Source: Aureobasidium sp. EXF-3400
Lineage: Eukaryota; Ascomycota; Dothideomycetes; Dothideales; Saccotheciaceae
Reading direction: 5' to 3'
DNA length: 64,000 nt
Assembly (NCBI GenBank): GCA_024195585.1
Contig: SWBL01000070.1
Coordinates: forward strand, 1 to 64,000
This document shows, piece after piece, positions 22,848 through 32,853 of this stretch (the stretch's first letter is position 1; each line of letters opens with the position of its first letter). The position numbers and the translations under genes were made by a program. The notes beneath the pieces were generated by a model. That model searched no databases, was not told where the DNA came from, and saw only the letters and a program-made list of their open reading frames with translations.

Positions 22848-23819
22848 ATGCGTCTCACCACCGCACTCCCTCTTCTTCCCCTCGCAGCCGCGCTGCCAGC
22901 CGCCTTGCCGTCCGCCAAACCTCTTCCTCTCATCATCTGGCACGGACTCGGCGATAGATACGATGCCGACGGAATCGCAGATGTCGCCGCTCTAGCAAAC
23001 GAGATCCATCCAGGCACTGTCGTCTACCCCGTCCGTCTCGCTGATGACGGGTCCGCCGACTCCCGCGCCACCTTCTTCGGCAACCTAACCACTCAACTTT
23101 CCTCCGTGTGCAATACTCTGTCGTCCAACTCCTCCTTCTCCTCCAACAACACAAGAATCGACGCCCTAGGCTTCTCTCAAGGTGGCCAATTCCTCCGTGG
23201 CCTGATCGAAACATGTCCTGGCATCAGTGTGAGGAGTCTAGTGACCTTCGGCTCCCAACACAATGGCATCTCCAAATTCCAAAATTGCGGTACATGGGAT
23301 CTGGTGTGCAAGGGAGCTATGGCTGCCATCAAGGGCAACGCTTTCGGCGAGTGGGTCCAAGGCAACATTGTCCCTGCGCAATACTACAAAGAGACCAACC
23401 AGACCACTGGAGAGCCTACTACCAACTATCTGGAAAACAGCAATTTCATTGCTGACATCAACAACGAGAGACACAATAAGAGTGCAGAGTACAAACAGCG
23501 ATTGGCATCTCTGGACAACTTTGCCATGTATGTCTTTGAGGAAGACAAGACGGTTATTCCCAAAGAGAGTGGCTGGTTCGCTGAGGTCAACATGACAAGC
23601 TTGGAGGTCACTGGGCTGAGAGACAGAAAGATCTACAAGGAAGATTGGATCGGCTTGAAGCACTTGGACAGAAAGGGAGCATTGGAATTCAGGAATGCCA
23701 CTGGCGGACACATGGATCTGAACGAAAAGGTTCTGACTGAGGCTTTCTCGGATTTCTTTGGTCCTGATCGGAAGTTGTGGAAGTCGGAGGAGCAGCAGGT
23801 GCTGTTTGGAGAACTATAG
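22848..23819 (+). CDS. PPT1: Palmitoyl-protein thioesterase 1
   Basis: A lysosome/vacuole alpha/beta hydrolase that removes fatty acyl groups from cysteines of S-acylated proteins during degradation. It is single-exon with 323 residues, close to the family's 300-330. Residues 1-20 are a signal peptide (MRLTTALPLLPLAAALPAAL). The oxyanion strand is PLIIWHGLGDRYD and the nucleophile elbow is ALGFSQGGQFLRG with Ser110. The PPT-specific FGSQHNGISKFQNC follows. The acid is Asp233 in FEEDKTVIPKESGWF and the histidine is His288 in TGGHMDLNE, so the triad is complete. Several N-x-T/S sequons fit a secretory route. Upstream sequence has no competing ATG in frame. Identity is strong. Confidence 0.95.
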   Translation: MRLTTALPLLPLAAALPAALPSAKPLPLIIWHGLGDRYDADGIADVAALANEIHPGTVVYPVRLADDGSADSRATFFGNLTTQLSSVCNTLSSNSSFSSNNTRIDALGFSQGGQFLRGLIETCPGISVRSLVTFGSQHNGISKFQNCGTWDLVCKGAMAAIKGNAFGEWVQGNIVPAQYYKETNQTTGEPTTNYLENSNFIADINNERHNKSAEYKQRLASLDNFAMYVFEEDKTVIPKESGWFAEVNMTSLEVTGLRDRKIYKEDWIGLKHLDRKGALEFRNATGGHMDLNEKVLTEAFSDFFGPDRKLWKSEEQQVLFGEL

Positions 23820-24381
23820 ATGAATGGCGAAGAAATAGTGTAATATTAAATCTAATGTAAGTCAAAATATCCAAGTCAAATGCCACCGTACAGCATATCA
23901 AACCCTGAAAAGAATCTAACATATATATGATTGAGTACCGCCGACCTGCAGTTGCCGTTAAGTTTCCCTGGAACCGAACTTACTTGAGATTATGCTCGTG
24001 CAGCTCTGGGACTCAAGCACACTGCTGTTTACTTCACTGACTCAGAGAGAGAATTACGGAAACGACCCAGAAAACAACTGTATGATGTGCCTAGCATACC
24101 TCTCGAACATATCAAGTCTCGAGGCGCTACGACCAGTGCATCTCATCCCTAAAACCACACGCCCACGCGTATGGAGGATCGTGGCCAAAAGCTTTGGCTA
24201 GGTCGTTCGCATCAACGAGCATGATGTGTCTCCTTCAACAGTTCCTCAGAAACTTTAGCAAAAGAGAAAGCCCCCTAGCCGCCGTTATTGCTAGAAGGGA
24301 AAGAGGAAAGCACGTATGCTTTTCTTCGTTATTGTTGTCGTGCGAGGATTACTGGGACCCCTCATGGCATAAAGATCGGCC
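23820..24381. other. Spacer, left edge of the accessory island
   Basis: No supported gene. Short frames only. Confidence 0.35.
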
Positions 24382-24457
24382 TTGCCGAGGATCGAACCAG
24401 TGGACTCGGGCCTGCTAAGCGGAAGGAACACTACTTGACCGCTGCGCCATCCCACCG
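24382..24457 (-). pseudogene. tRNA-derived sequence (tRNA pseudogene or SINE head)
   Basis: The minus strand has a perfect-looking A box, TGGCGCAGCGG (24449-24439), and a B box, GGTTCGATCC (24398-24389). Their spacing is right for a long-variable-arm tRNA. The D stem can pair, and CCGAG/CTCGG could close the T arm only across a 7-nt insertion. The two acceptor halves do not pair and no good anticodon stem forms. I therefore call it tRNA-derived rather than a working tRNA. Confidence 0.45.
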
Positions 24458-24500
24458 GTTCGACAAGAATAATGCCAACTTACGGAAAGATATGCCATGA

Positions 24501-24597
24501 GCAGTGAAGGGGGTCTCGACGGACCTTTCACTGCCACCGACGGACCTGACTTTCGCTGGAATCCATCAGTGATAGTGTTTGTCAACCATCACTGATG
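24501..24597. repeat. Two adjacent hairpins
   Basis: The first hairpin pairs GCAGTGAA (from 24501) with TTCACTGC (to 24534). The second pairs CATCAGTGAT (24564-24573) with ATCACTGATG (24588-24597), a perfect 10-bp stem with a 14-nt loop. The octamer-like GACGGACCT occurs twice between them. They lie just after the tRNA-derived element and could be part of the same mobile element. Confidence 0.5.
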
Positions 24598-24609
24598 CCG
24601 GCTTTCAGA

Positions 24610-25182
24610 CTACTCAAAGAAACATCCATAAGATGCTAGAGAGACCCGTTCACGCAAGCTCTGTGTTATGATTGCTGCCGTCCTTACTAGTATTTCTTTC
24701 TCCAGTTTCTCCTTCCTGCTTGCTACAACATCTCTCTTTGTGAACCTGATCATTCTGAAAACCAGCTTAGTTGCTTCTAGCATCAACTCTCCCGAAGGAA
24801 CCATGTGCATTCAGCTTACGAGTGATTCCTGGATATTATAAATACAGGACTGGTCTCCCAGATCTTGCTCTTCAATTTCTCCAACAAGATCAGCAACTTT
24901 AATAGAAATCGCTCAGGCCCATTCTTCCAAACAAAAAATGCTTTATAGACGGACTTCTGCGTGGCCTTACTCTGGACAACACTCAGCCAGCTATATCTGA
25001 TGGACAGATTCGCCAACTTCGAGACACGACAGAATCTTGCTGTCGATTCCATGAACGACTCCTGGTGGCACTGTCACGGAGCACGTGACATCGGCCGATG
25101 CACTCTCTGCAATATCGAGATAGGTCGAAGCTGCTTCTACTCCCCGTACCCTTCCTGCCAGAGCTACCGCCACAACCGCCAT
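24610..25182 (-). pseudogene. Decayed gene, three overlapping coding-like runs
   Basis: Three minus-strand runs in different frames follow each other. 25182-24991 has AASTYLDIAESASADVTCSV. 25052-24816 has YKAFFVWKNGPERFLLKLL and LEKLKSKIWETSPVF. 24810-24610 has ELMLEATKLVFRMIRFTKRD and a helical basic tail. The composition is helical and leucine-rich, but frames shift between runs and no splice sites explain this well. It may be the relic of a helical N-terminal domain of a larger protein. No family is named with confidence. Confidence 0.3.
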
Positions 25183-26017
25183 TGCAACTCCTTCACCTCG
25201 ATGGATTATATCTTAGCTCCCAATCATTGCTGCAATCATAGCAGGCATCTTTTCGCCTATCCTTATCTGACAGCAGTATTACAAAGACCATCGATGCTGT
25301 GGAGTAGTTCTACATACATGCACGAAATATCTTACAACCCTAATTCACGGGTAACCTCACCTCGATTCTCAATATATCCACATCCAATCACAGCGACCAC
25401 CTTATCATTCGGACATAGTGAAAGGTTGATCCTATCAATTCCGCCGTCAAAGTTTTCAAGCCGTTATTCGGCTGGCAAAAGCAACAGCCAGAAACGCTAC
25501 TATATACTCATATATTCCATGCAATACAACTGTCCAAAGAGGCACAAGCAGCTGTCAAAAGGCCGCTCACGACATCCTACACGAACTCAGAAGCTCAGGT
25601 CCTCATACCACTATGAGATTACAACCCTCAGAGCTTTGATTCTGAGAATTCGACGACTGTGATGGGTACATCAAGAGCGGCGCTTGGAGATTAGATCTTG
25701 ACTCTCGAACTTCTATTCGACTGAAGATCTGACTCCCAACTCCTTCTTCGACTTCACGTTCAGTCCTCCACCAACAACAACACGATGGAGTCCCAGAAGA
25801 AGAAAGATGATAGATAGCGATATACAGAACATGCTAGACTCCAGCGAACCAGAAGGCAGAACATGTTGCACTGCTTGGGCCTCTGCCCAGCCCGAGTGTC
25901 AAGGCTGGACGAAGACCGACATATGAATAAAAACTTGCTACCTCAACTATCGAAGGATATGTACGATCCAAGAAACACTTGTACCTTGTGTGTTTGCGAT
26001 GATTCGTCACCATATAT
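25183..26017. other. Gene-poor stretch in the accessory island
   Basis: A plus-strand frame (24961-25662) is open for 233 codons but starts at GTG. It is rich in His, Cys, Ser and Tyr in the way of a chance frame opposite real or former coding sequence, so I do not call it. Nothing else is supported. Confidence 0.3.
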
Positions 26018-26575
26018 ATGTTGAACAGCGATGATACCAAGTTCTTCGCAGATTACTACGAAGCTCTGATGAAAGCTGCCAACCAGTACGATGACCTCTG
26101 GTTCTAGAAACTGCAGCATCCAGACGTCAACATGAGCACACACAATTGCAGGCTCGAAGACGCCGATGCAATGCCATCTCGTTGGATGGTCAAGAAGTGG
26201 CTAGACAGCCTTCGGACGATAGATCCAAACATCGAGCGTTTTGTGCGTGTCAAAAAGCGGACCAGTTGAGATTTTGGTGTATGGCCTGACGAGGAGACGA
26301 CTAACGCCATTTACCGCTTGGATTTTGCTCAATCTCGTCCAATCAACGACGAAGCTCTACGGTCAGGTCTTGACAAGCAAGCAGGCGACATCAACTATTA
26401 ACTTCTATACAAAGAAGCCATGAGAAAGAGGTACTACTTGGTTAGCATCTGTTGCAAGTTCGCGACGAGTGCTATCAACGGCAAGGACATCTGTCTGGCA
26501 AGAAGCAGCCCCCCGTCATGGCTTAAGCGCTGACGGATGACGGCCAACTATATCTTGGGAGCTACGATGGTATAA
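26018..26575 (+). pseudogene. Nonsense-broken coding fossil
   Basis: From an ATG at 26018 one frame reads like a soluble protein for about 186 codons: DDTKFFADYYEALMKAANQY, then SRWMVKKWLDSLRTIDPNIE, then WPDEETTNAIYRLDFAQSRP. It is cut by five stops at 26105 (TAG), 26267 (TGA), 26399 (TAA), 26531 (TGA) and 26573 (TAA). Each is one C-to-T change from Gln or Arg codons, as expected after RIP or methylcytosine decay, though other origins are possible. Codons in the open parts favour C-ending forms as in real genes here. Five stops is fewer than about eight expected by chance, so support is moderate only. Confidence 0.35.
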
Positions 26576-26870
26576 TCTTCCAGATGTCAGAGGCAAGGGC
26601 CGCGTCGTCGTGTACCACTTGCCAGAAGCTGCGTATACCCTGCTGCACCGACTCTATTCGCTGATTACTCATCAAGGCATACCTTATATATTCTTGATGT
26701 CAACTCAGTGTCAGTTCATCGTTGGATGAGCGCTTGCATCGAGATGCTTACCTTGAGTAGCGCTAGGGTTGCGTATCGGACGTCAACTTCGCGGTCAGTG
26801 ATTACGGTGACAGGAGAATCTGGTCTGTTACAGATTGACTTCAGTCGTTTCTCCATGAGTTCGGAAGCTT

Positions 26871-27188
26871 ATGCACTTCGACACCTTGATGACGGATCTG
26901 TTCTTCAAGAGTGAGGACTGGGAGACCTTCGGAAAGATGAACTCGCACTTGTACAGGAAGGAGTTCATGCAACAACATCAGTGGAGTAGAGCGCGTTAAA
27001 GACTGATTTCCATCGTGACCAGGCAGCCTGCTCGAGATATGCACCTACCGAGCTTCTTCTGCGCTAGCCGTAAGGCCAAGTGTGAGATTGTGCCTAACAG
27101 CAACCCCAAGCTCTGTTCTAACTGTTGAAAGAAGGGTATAACGTGCACCTGTGAGGTCAAGAAAGAGTACGGCTCCGGAAAGGCCTGA
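26871..27188 (+). pseudogene. Fossil of a Zn2Cys6 transcription factor
   Basis: One frame from 26871 reads FFKSEDWETFGKMNSHLYRK, crosses a TAA at 26997 and a TGA at 27126, and ends at TGA 27186. In the middle stands FFCASRKAKCEIVP, then LCSNC, the stop, and KKGITC. This matches the fungal Zn2Cys6 cluster C-x2-C-x6-C-x(n)-C-x2-C-x6-C with two faults. The first cysteine has become Ser (AGC at 27051), and the residue after the fifth cysteine is a stop where Arg or Leu is usual. The cluster would bind DNA if intact. It is dead as it stands unless spliced around the stop. Confidence 0.45.
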
Positions 27189-27231
27189 GCTCTCATGGCA
27201 GCAAGTCGTCTCCAGCAACTTCTCATGATGC

Positions 27232-27663
27232 ATGACGGAAAGTTGGGAGGTTCATGACTTGATGAGAACGCAAAGGACAGTTGAGAAATGTGAATCAGTG
27301 GACAGAGTCGGTTCACTGACTTTGCAAGCGCGGGCTTTCATGATCTTGTTCGGCAACTTCAAGCCATGGGCAGAGGCCAAGATCAACAACAAGGAAGGCT
27401 TCTTCCCTAACAGGAGATTCACAGTACTTCGGAAGCTCCTGGAACATATGTTCAACTAGGAAGACTGCAGAATCGTGACCTTCGCCAACTACAACACGTT
27501 CCTGTACGACAACAAGCAGCCGGACATTGCCGGTCGCATCGGCTGCCTCCTTGAATTTCCGTCTGCCTCATATATGCGGTCACAAATCGCAGGCTTCGAC
27601 TTACCACTGGATGAGTCTGTAACGTCACAACTTGCGCAAGAAAGCACCCAGGGACCGAGATGA
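27232..27663 (+). pseudogene. Coding-like run downstream of the Zn2Cys6 fossil
   Basis: A single frame is open from 27232 to 27663 except for one TAG at 27457. It includes AFMILFGNFKPWAEAKINNK and DIAGRIGCLLEFPSASYMRS. It lies in a different frame from the zinc cluster, so a frameshift or lost intron separates them if they were one gene. No family is recognised. Confidence 0.3.
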
Positions 27664-28026
27664 AGTAGATCAAAGGGAACTCCAGCTTTGGAAGGAGTAC
27701 ATGTTATGAAGTTTCCGAAGTTTCGCCGTGGCCGGCCAACATCAACTTCACCTCTTCGGCTCTGAATCTGTACCCATGGTTCTTGGACAAGACTGGCTCA
27801 TGTACCTCTTCTTGGAAGCTCAGGGTGTACACACTCACTTCCAGTCAGGATGAGTCTGCGCCTAGCCTTTATAAGTCGTGATTCTGCGCCACGGTGAAAT
27901 CGAGTGGTAGGCGGTCGCCTGCAGAACCGAACATATATTGCCAGATCCAGTCAGTACATTGTAAGTGCATACTTTCCTTTCTTCAAGTCTGTGTTTTCCT
28001 TGAGTAGTACGAATAGAAGCGTCAGC
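27664..28026. other. Spacer in the accessory island
   Basis: Short frames only. Nothing supported. Confidence 0.3.
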
Positions 28027-28500
28027 ATGAGAAACGCCTTGGAAACTGAAAACTACATGACAAAACGTCGAAAAATGGGTACTCGCCACCAGTTGTCGAA
28101 CACAACTGTACCTTCAATCCAACATGAAGTTGAGAAGATGTGTTCAGGCCTGAAGGCAATGTCTCAAAATCCAGAAAATTCATCACTGATAGCAATTCTG
28201 GCTTTACGGACTCTCGGACTCCTCAAATGTCTTCGAATGCATTCTCGAAGCGTGCTTGTGTTGCAAGCATTGGAAATAAGGACCAAACACTCTCCAAAGA
28301 TCGACGAGTCTCTGAGTACAGAGACAACCAACAAAGGTTCCAATGCTTTGTCTCACGGTCAGCCATACACTGTAACAAAGGACAAAGGGTCTCATACCGA
28401 GTTTCGCTCCAAAATGTCTCAACGATGTTACAGTCTTTATTTGGAGAATCTCCTAGACGATCAGAGTCGTGTCCAGGCATGCCTTTATTGTAACTTATGA
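28027..28500 (+). CDS. Hypothetical small protein, doubtful
   Basis: An ATG-started frame of 157 residues (MRNALETENYMTKRRKMGTR at the start). It is Ser/Lys/Leu-rich with a possible helix, NSSLIAILALRTLGLLKCLR, near residue 60. There is no signal peptide, domain or clear codon bias. A second frame on the same strand (28140-28493) is open over the same stretch, which weakens both. It lies 174 bp upstream of the family gene at 28674. It may be noncoding or part of that gene's 5' region. Confidence 0.2.
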   Translation: MRNALETENYMTKRRKMGTRHQLSNTTVPSIQHEVEKMCSGLKAMSQNPENSSLIAILALRTLGLLKCLRMHSRSVLVLQALEIRTKHSPKIDESLSTETTNKGSNALSHGQPYTVTKDKGSHTEFRSKMSQRCYSLYLENLLDDQSRVQACLYCNL

Positions 28501-28673
28501 TACATTCGTCGGAAGACTCATAGTATGTTCCGGCAACGTGAAAGACGGAGGATCATCGCGACCCTCGAACAACAATCGCGCTCAGGAGCACAGACCACCC
28601 GCACCCGATATCATTTCCATTTTCATATCACATAGTCGCCGACTCATTCGATCAATACTCACACGTCGGCGAA

Positions 28674-30149
28674 ATGTCTAAACATCTACCTTCTCACCCA
28701 AACCGCAATCATCAGAACAGCGCAGTCATGGAGGTTCATCACCACCAGTGCAATCCAAACATGGAGGGCCAACTCCAACAGTACGGGGTCAACACTTTTG
28801 GAGATTTTGTGACTCGCAACCCTCACATAACCATCCCTGTTCTCGGCAAGAGATACACACTTGATGCGCTCCACAACACCGTGTCCGCCGGTTTCTACGC
28901 GCAGCGAGCTCGCCTCGACAACCACTATCCTGCATACACTCCGCTTGTGGTCGCTCTCAACACAATCTGTGCAGAGATGAACATGCCCTTCGTCACGGAA
29001 GCTGAACTGTACAGCATGCAGTTCATGTCTTGGTTCGATCCCTTCGCCAAGAAGTTCATCAAAGATCACCACGCACAGCACTTGGTGAACGTCGACAACT
29101 TCATTGACGCCCAGGGCCCCCTCACTGAAGACAACATGGTCTTGTTGGTCGCTGCATTTGCCTACTACTTCGACTGCGGAAGCATTGGACTCGGTATTGT
29201 GACTCTAGTCAAAGGACAACCAGTGCGCGCGTTCCACTACCCAACCACAAACAAGGTTCCCAACTACACGGCCTGGATTGTTGCAGACTTCCGCACCAAC
29301 GAACATCTCTCTTATGGTATTGGATCCAAGATCAACCAGGAGCAATGGGCATCGCCCAGACAAGAGGAGCAACCCCTGGAAGACATCGGAGACGAGGCCG
29401 ACGACGAAACCACCCCTATTCCTGCTACTACACCTCGAAAGACTGCCGATCGTGTCTTGAAGCAACAGATTCCTTTACCCGCCGGGTTGACAGCTGATGA
29501 CATCCTGCGAAACCACAAGGACCAGCTTCAATACAACAACATCTTGAAGGTGGCGCTAGTCTTCGACAACCACAAGATCGTGACGGAATGTAAATCGGAC
29601 TCCCTACCAAAAGGTCAAAAGATTCAACACGCCAGTGCTGTTGTAAAGCGTATCAACACAGCTGTCAACTGGATTGAGGAGCAGTATGATATGGATACAG
29701 GTGCCTTCCGCATGGCGTACGACCGTCAGCGCAGAAAGAACGCAATCAATATTAGAGGAAAGGAAGCGGTCAGTGATGCCGTTATGGCTGTCAACTCTCT
29801 CAAGATCGAACTGGCTATGAAATGGATCAAGTTGGGCGGACCTCGTCCAGACAGTAACGACGCCCCTTACGCTACAGCCGCTACTACAGTCACCACCGCG
29901 CCTCTTGACTATGTTCCCCCTCCTACTCCCACTGTTCTTGTTGGCTTCCCGGGTTCTGACGCAGCCCCTGACTGGCTCGGTGGCGCAGACATCACGACTG
30001 GCGGCGACATGAGATTGAACGATCTGCACGGAACGGATGAAATGGATGATATCGTCATGGACGATGACTTCGGATTTAACGCAGACGACTTTGATCTCCA
30101 GGGATTCGTTGCTGAACACGCCGAAGAGGCACACCTTGGATTGTTCTAA
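28674..30149 (+). CDS. Unrecognised two-block protein with acidic tail, tandem family member 1
   Basis: A 491-residue single-exon protein that I do not recognise. It shares two blocks with the gene at 31480. Block 1 (about residues 45-215) has TLDALHNTVSAGFYAQRARL, a WFDPFAKKF motif, LGIVTL and YGIGSK. An acidic linker ends in TPRKTADRV. Block 2 (about 255-400) has DQLQYNNILKVALVFDNHKI, VVKRINTAVNWIEE and MKWIKLGGPR. Only this member carries a C-terminal extension: a Pro/Thr stretch (PPPTPTVLVGFPG) and an acidic-hydrophobic tail (DDIVMDDDFGFNADDFDLQG) that resembles a transactivation segment. There is no signal peptide or membrane span. Codon bias is strong (C-ending), so it is probably expressed and under selection. 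Alternative in-frame ATGs lie at 28728 and 28761. A nuclear regulatory role is only inference. Confidence 0.75.
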   Translation: MSKHLPSHPNRNHQNSAVMEVHHHQCNPNMEGQLQQYGVNTFGDFVTRNPHITIPVLGKRYTLDALHNTVSAGFYAQRARLDNHYPAYTPLVVALNTICAEMNMPFVTEAELYSMQFMSWFDPFAKKFIKDHHAQHLVNVDNFIDAQGPLTEDNMVLLVAAFAYYFDCGSIGLGIVTLVKGQPVRAFHYPTTNKVPNYTAWIVADFRTNEHLSYGIGSKINQEQWASPRQEEQPLEDIGDEADDETTPIPATTPRKTADRVLKQQIPLPAGLTADDILRNHKDQLQYNNILKVALVFDNHKIVTECKSDSLPKGQKIQHASAVVKRINTAVNWIEEQYDMDTGAFRMAYDRQRRKNAINIRGKEAVSDAVMAVNSLKIELAMKWIKLGGPRPDSNDAPYATAATTVTTAPLDYVPPPTPTVLVGFPGSDAAPDWLGGADITTGGDMRLNDLHGTDEMDDIVMDDDFGFNADDFDLQGFVAEHAEEAHLGLF

Positions 30150-31479
30150 TGATTCAGTTGAATTTGACGGCCATCAAAATCAGCATCGGAGGGCTTAAGT
30201 TTTGGACTCTGGTCTTTGCGTTTCGTTTTCTTTTCTTAGTGGATGCCGGGCAGGCTGCCTGAAAGGAGGGAAAGTTTCTTTTCTTTCTGAACTATACCCC
30301 TTTTCGCGCTTGCGGAACGAAATAACGAATGTCTCACCTTTCTACATCTTCTCTTCCATCTTCTTCTTCCGCAAGTTTTGAACTCGCTGACCGCTGCAAT
30401 GGTGTTCATTCGACTCATGCTAACTACTCATAGTCTTTGATAGGTTCTGTTTGGCTGTCGTACAAGAAATGGTCACAACAGAAGCAGATGGGTTCTAAGC
30501 AGTAGTTGGAAAATACAAAGACGACGAGCGAGTTGTTGCTCACGCTTTAATACGGCGACTTCGACAAATCGGTCAAAGCTACCCGCACATTCAACAAACT
30601 CAAACTCCAGCACAACTACTCGGTCTTGCGACATTAATCCCTTGATTCTGATTTGGATCCTGCGATTCTTGACTTTGAGCGCTCTCTCGCAGAAGACTCC
30701 TCCTGGAAGCTCGTTGGATGACACTTGGTTGAGATGTGCGGGTTTTGTTTCTCGGCGTTGCAACGCTCCTTCTTTGTTCTTTGACCCGCCATACTTCTTT
30801 TCAGCTCTCTTTCCTTTATTCGCTCCTCATCCTGCAGTCATTATGACAGTCTCCACCATCGAACCCGCTCCAGCGGGCCTGTCTTCTCTCCTTGACGGTG
30901 GGGAGATATAACCTCAACCTACAAAGATAGAGAACTCACTATCAGAGATGGAAAAAGTTAGCCAGGACAAGAAGTAGCACCAAGGTTCCTCCTTAGGATG
31001 AATGCCCCCGTGCTGCCACGACTGTCACTTCTGATCAAACAGTGGGCTTGGAGGACATTCTTCGAACATGCTGGCGGTACATCGATGCGAGGTGGTCTAA
31101 AGTTGGGAGTAGACGCAACGGGGAAATCGATATGCCACTGAATTTGTGCATTTTCCACACTAAAAGAAGAGAGGACGTTGTCGAATACATCCTGGAAGGT
31201 GCCATCTCCGCTGAGACTATTATCGAGACTTTGGACTGATTGTCGTCGTCGACCCGGACAATACATAGCGCGTCGATGCACAGACCAGCCGCCTCGATAC
31301 TATTTGTTTATAACAAGTTCACTACTCGGATCCATTCACTCCTGCACGACAGAATCTCAACTGTCTTTCATGAGCCTTGACTTCTTTCTCAAAGTCTCTG
31401 CAGCGTCTTCTACGACTTGTTCAGAACTTCAACCAACATCACCCTCTTGAATCTTCTCCAACCCTATCGTTGGTCGACC
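30150..31479. other. Spacer between the two family genes
   Basis: A 1.3 kb stretch. It holds an ATG frame of 22 codons at 30842 (MTVSTIEPAPAGLSSLLDGG) in a good context after pyrimidine-rich sequence, which could be an upstream ORF or a lost exon. I see no other feature. Confidence 0.35.
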
Positions 31480-32586
31480 ATGGACACCTCTATTATCGAT
31501 CAGCCTCGCAATGCCAGGGTCTACAAGTACGCATTCAGAGACTTCATCACTCCTGACGCCAACTCTGTTGTCCACGTCACTGGAGACAAAGCAACACTCG
31601 ACGCACTCGACTTCACCCTGAGTCGCGGTTCCTGCGCCCACCGCCACGGCAATCTCAACGAAGATCTCAGCATCTATGCTCCCATTCTGACCGCCATCAA
31701 TCATGCTTGCGCCATCTACCACCCCCAGCACTATGCCCCCGTCACTATCGATGACCTAGTCAACGTCCAGCATCAGCCATGGTTTGACGTCCTCTCAAAC
31801 CAATACGCCAAGATCCATAACCTCTCTGGCTGCACTCAATTGAATGACAACACTCAAATGACCGGAGATCGTGCTGTTGTTATTCTTGAGGCACTTGCCA
31901 TCGCCCAGAGAGTTTCAAAGATCCAGCTCGGTGTCGTGGCCGTTTGTGCAGATTCTTTCCCGCATGCCTGCTACTACCCAGCCTCCTTGGTCTACAGCAA
32001 GGTCACTATGTGGCTTGTTGTAGAGACTCACTTCGACCACTCTACCTTCTACGGTATCGGTTCATCCGTTGTTCAGCAGCAATCACAAGAGGGTCAAGAC
32101 AACGAAGACGAGGAGGCAGGCAGCGATGCTGTTGAAGGACGCCAGCCCCTGAAGATGCCCGCAACTACGCCCCGTGATACCGCATCTCGAGTTATCGCTC
32201 AACAAGTCCCTCTCCCCGCCGATCTGGCCGCTACCGATATCTTTACTCATCACCAAGACCGCCTCCAGTACAATAACATCCTTAAGGTAGCTCTCGTTTA
32301 CAGCAATCAGAAGATTGCGGAGGAATGCAAGGCCAGTCAGAAGTCCTTGCAGGCGTGTGGAGTCGTCAAGCGAATTAACACCGCTCTTGCTTGGGTGGAA
32401 CGCGAGTGTAACATCAGCGGCGGCGCTCTTCGCGCTGTTTTTGACGAGGAACGTAAGGCCAATGGAATCGTCGTGCGTGGAAAGGATATTCTGGTGGATG
32501 ATGCCATCATCGCCGCAGAAACTAGCAACATACAGGCTGCTATGAGTTGGATCAGGGCCGGTGGACCTCGCCAGAAGGACAACTAA
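31480..32586 (+). CDS. Unrecognised two-block protein, tandem family member 2
   Basis: A 368-residue single-exon paralogue of the protein at 28674. The frame is open back to 31417, but the first ATG is at 31480 in a good context (ACCATGG). Block 1 (residues 10-190) has TLDALDFTLSRGSCAHRHGN, WFDVLSNQYAKIH, IQLGVVAV and YGIGSSV. The linker is acidic (EDEEAGSD) and ends in TPRDTASRVIAQQVPLPADL. Block 2 has LQYNNILKVALVYSNQKIAE, VVKRINTALAWVERE and AAMSWIRAGGP. The protein stops there, so the Pro-rich and acidic tail of member 1 is absent. No membrane or secretion signal is seen. Function is unknown. Conservation of both blocks despite wide sequence divergence argues for an old duplication kept by selection. 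Confidence 0.75.
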   Translation: MDTSIIDQPRNARVYKYAFRDFITPDANSVVHVTGDKATLDALDFTLSRGSCAHRHGNLNEDLSIYAPILTAINHACAIYHPQHYAPVTIDDLVNVQHQPWFDVLSNQYAKIHNLSGCTQLNDNTQMTGDRAVVILEALAIAQRVSKIQLGVVAVCADSFPHACYYPASLVYSKVTMWLVVETHFDHSTFYGIGSSVVQQQSQEGQDNEDEEAGSDAVEGRQPLKMPATTPRDTASRVIAQQVPLPADLAATDIFTHHQDRLQYNNILKVALVYSNQKIAEECKASQKSLQACGVVKRINTALAWVERECNISGGALRAVFDEERKANGIVVRGKDILVDDAIIAAETSNIQAAMSWIRAGGPRQKDN

Positions 32587-32853
32587 GTCACGCTCTCTTG
32601 CCAGTGGGGCACTACGCCGCCATGAAAACCTCTAAGCCTCTTCAAGAAGGACTACCTTCTTCTCTATTCGCTCCCTATTCTCTGCTTAATAGCGTTTCTT
32701 ATCAAGTATCACATTTCAAGTTTCTTCTTTGTGTATCGTTCATGTTTAGTTGCCGCTTCTCCACTCAGTGGTCAATCTTGCTAATTCGTAGGTGCTGACT
32801 CTGATACTATGTGCACGGGTAACTTACGATGGGAAAGGAAGTAGTCCATCCAT

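Noticed and set aside
24382..24457. Functional tRNA-Ser/Leu
   Set aside because: A and B boxes are good, but acceptor halves do not pair and no anticodon stem forms; kept only as tRNA-derived.
24961..25662. 233-codon plus-strand open frame
   Set aside because: Starts at GTG, composition is His/Cys/Tyr/Ser-rich without a domain, and a better coding-like reading lies on the opposite strand for part of it.
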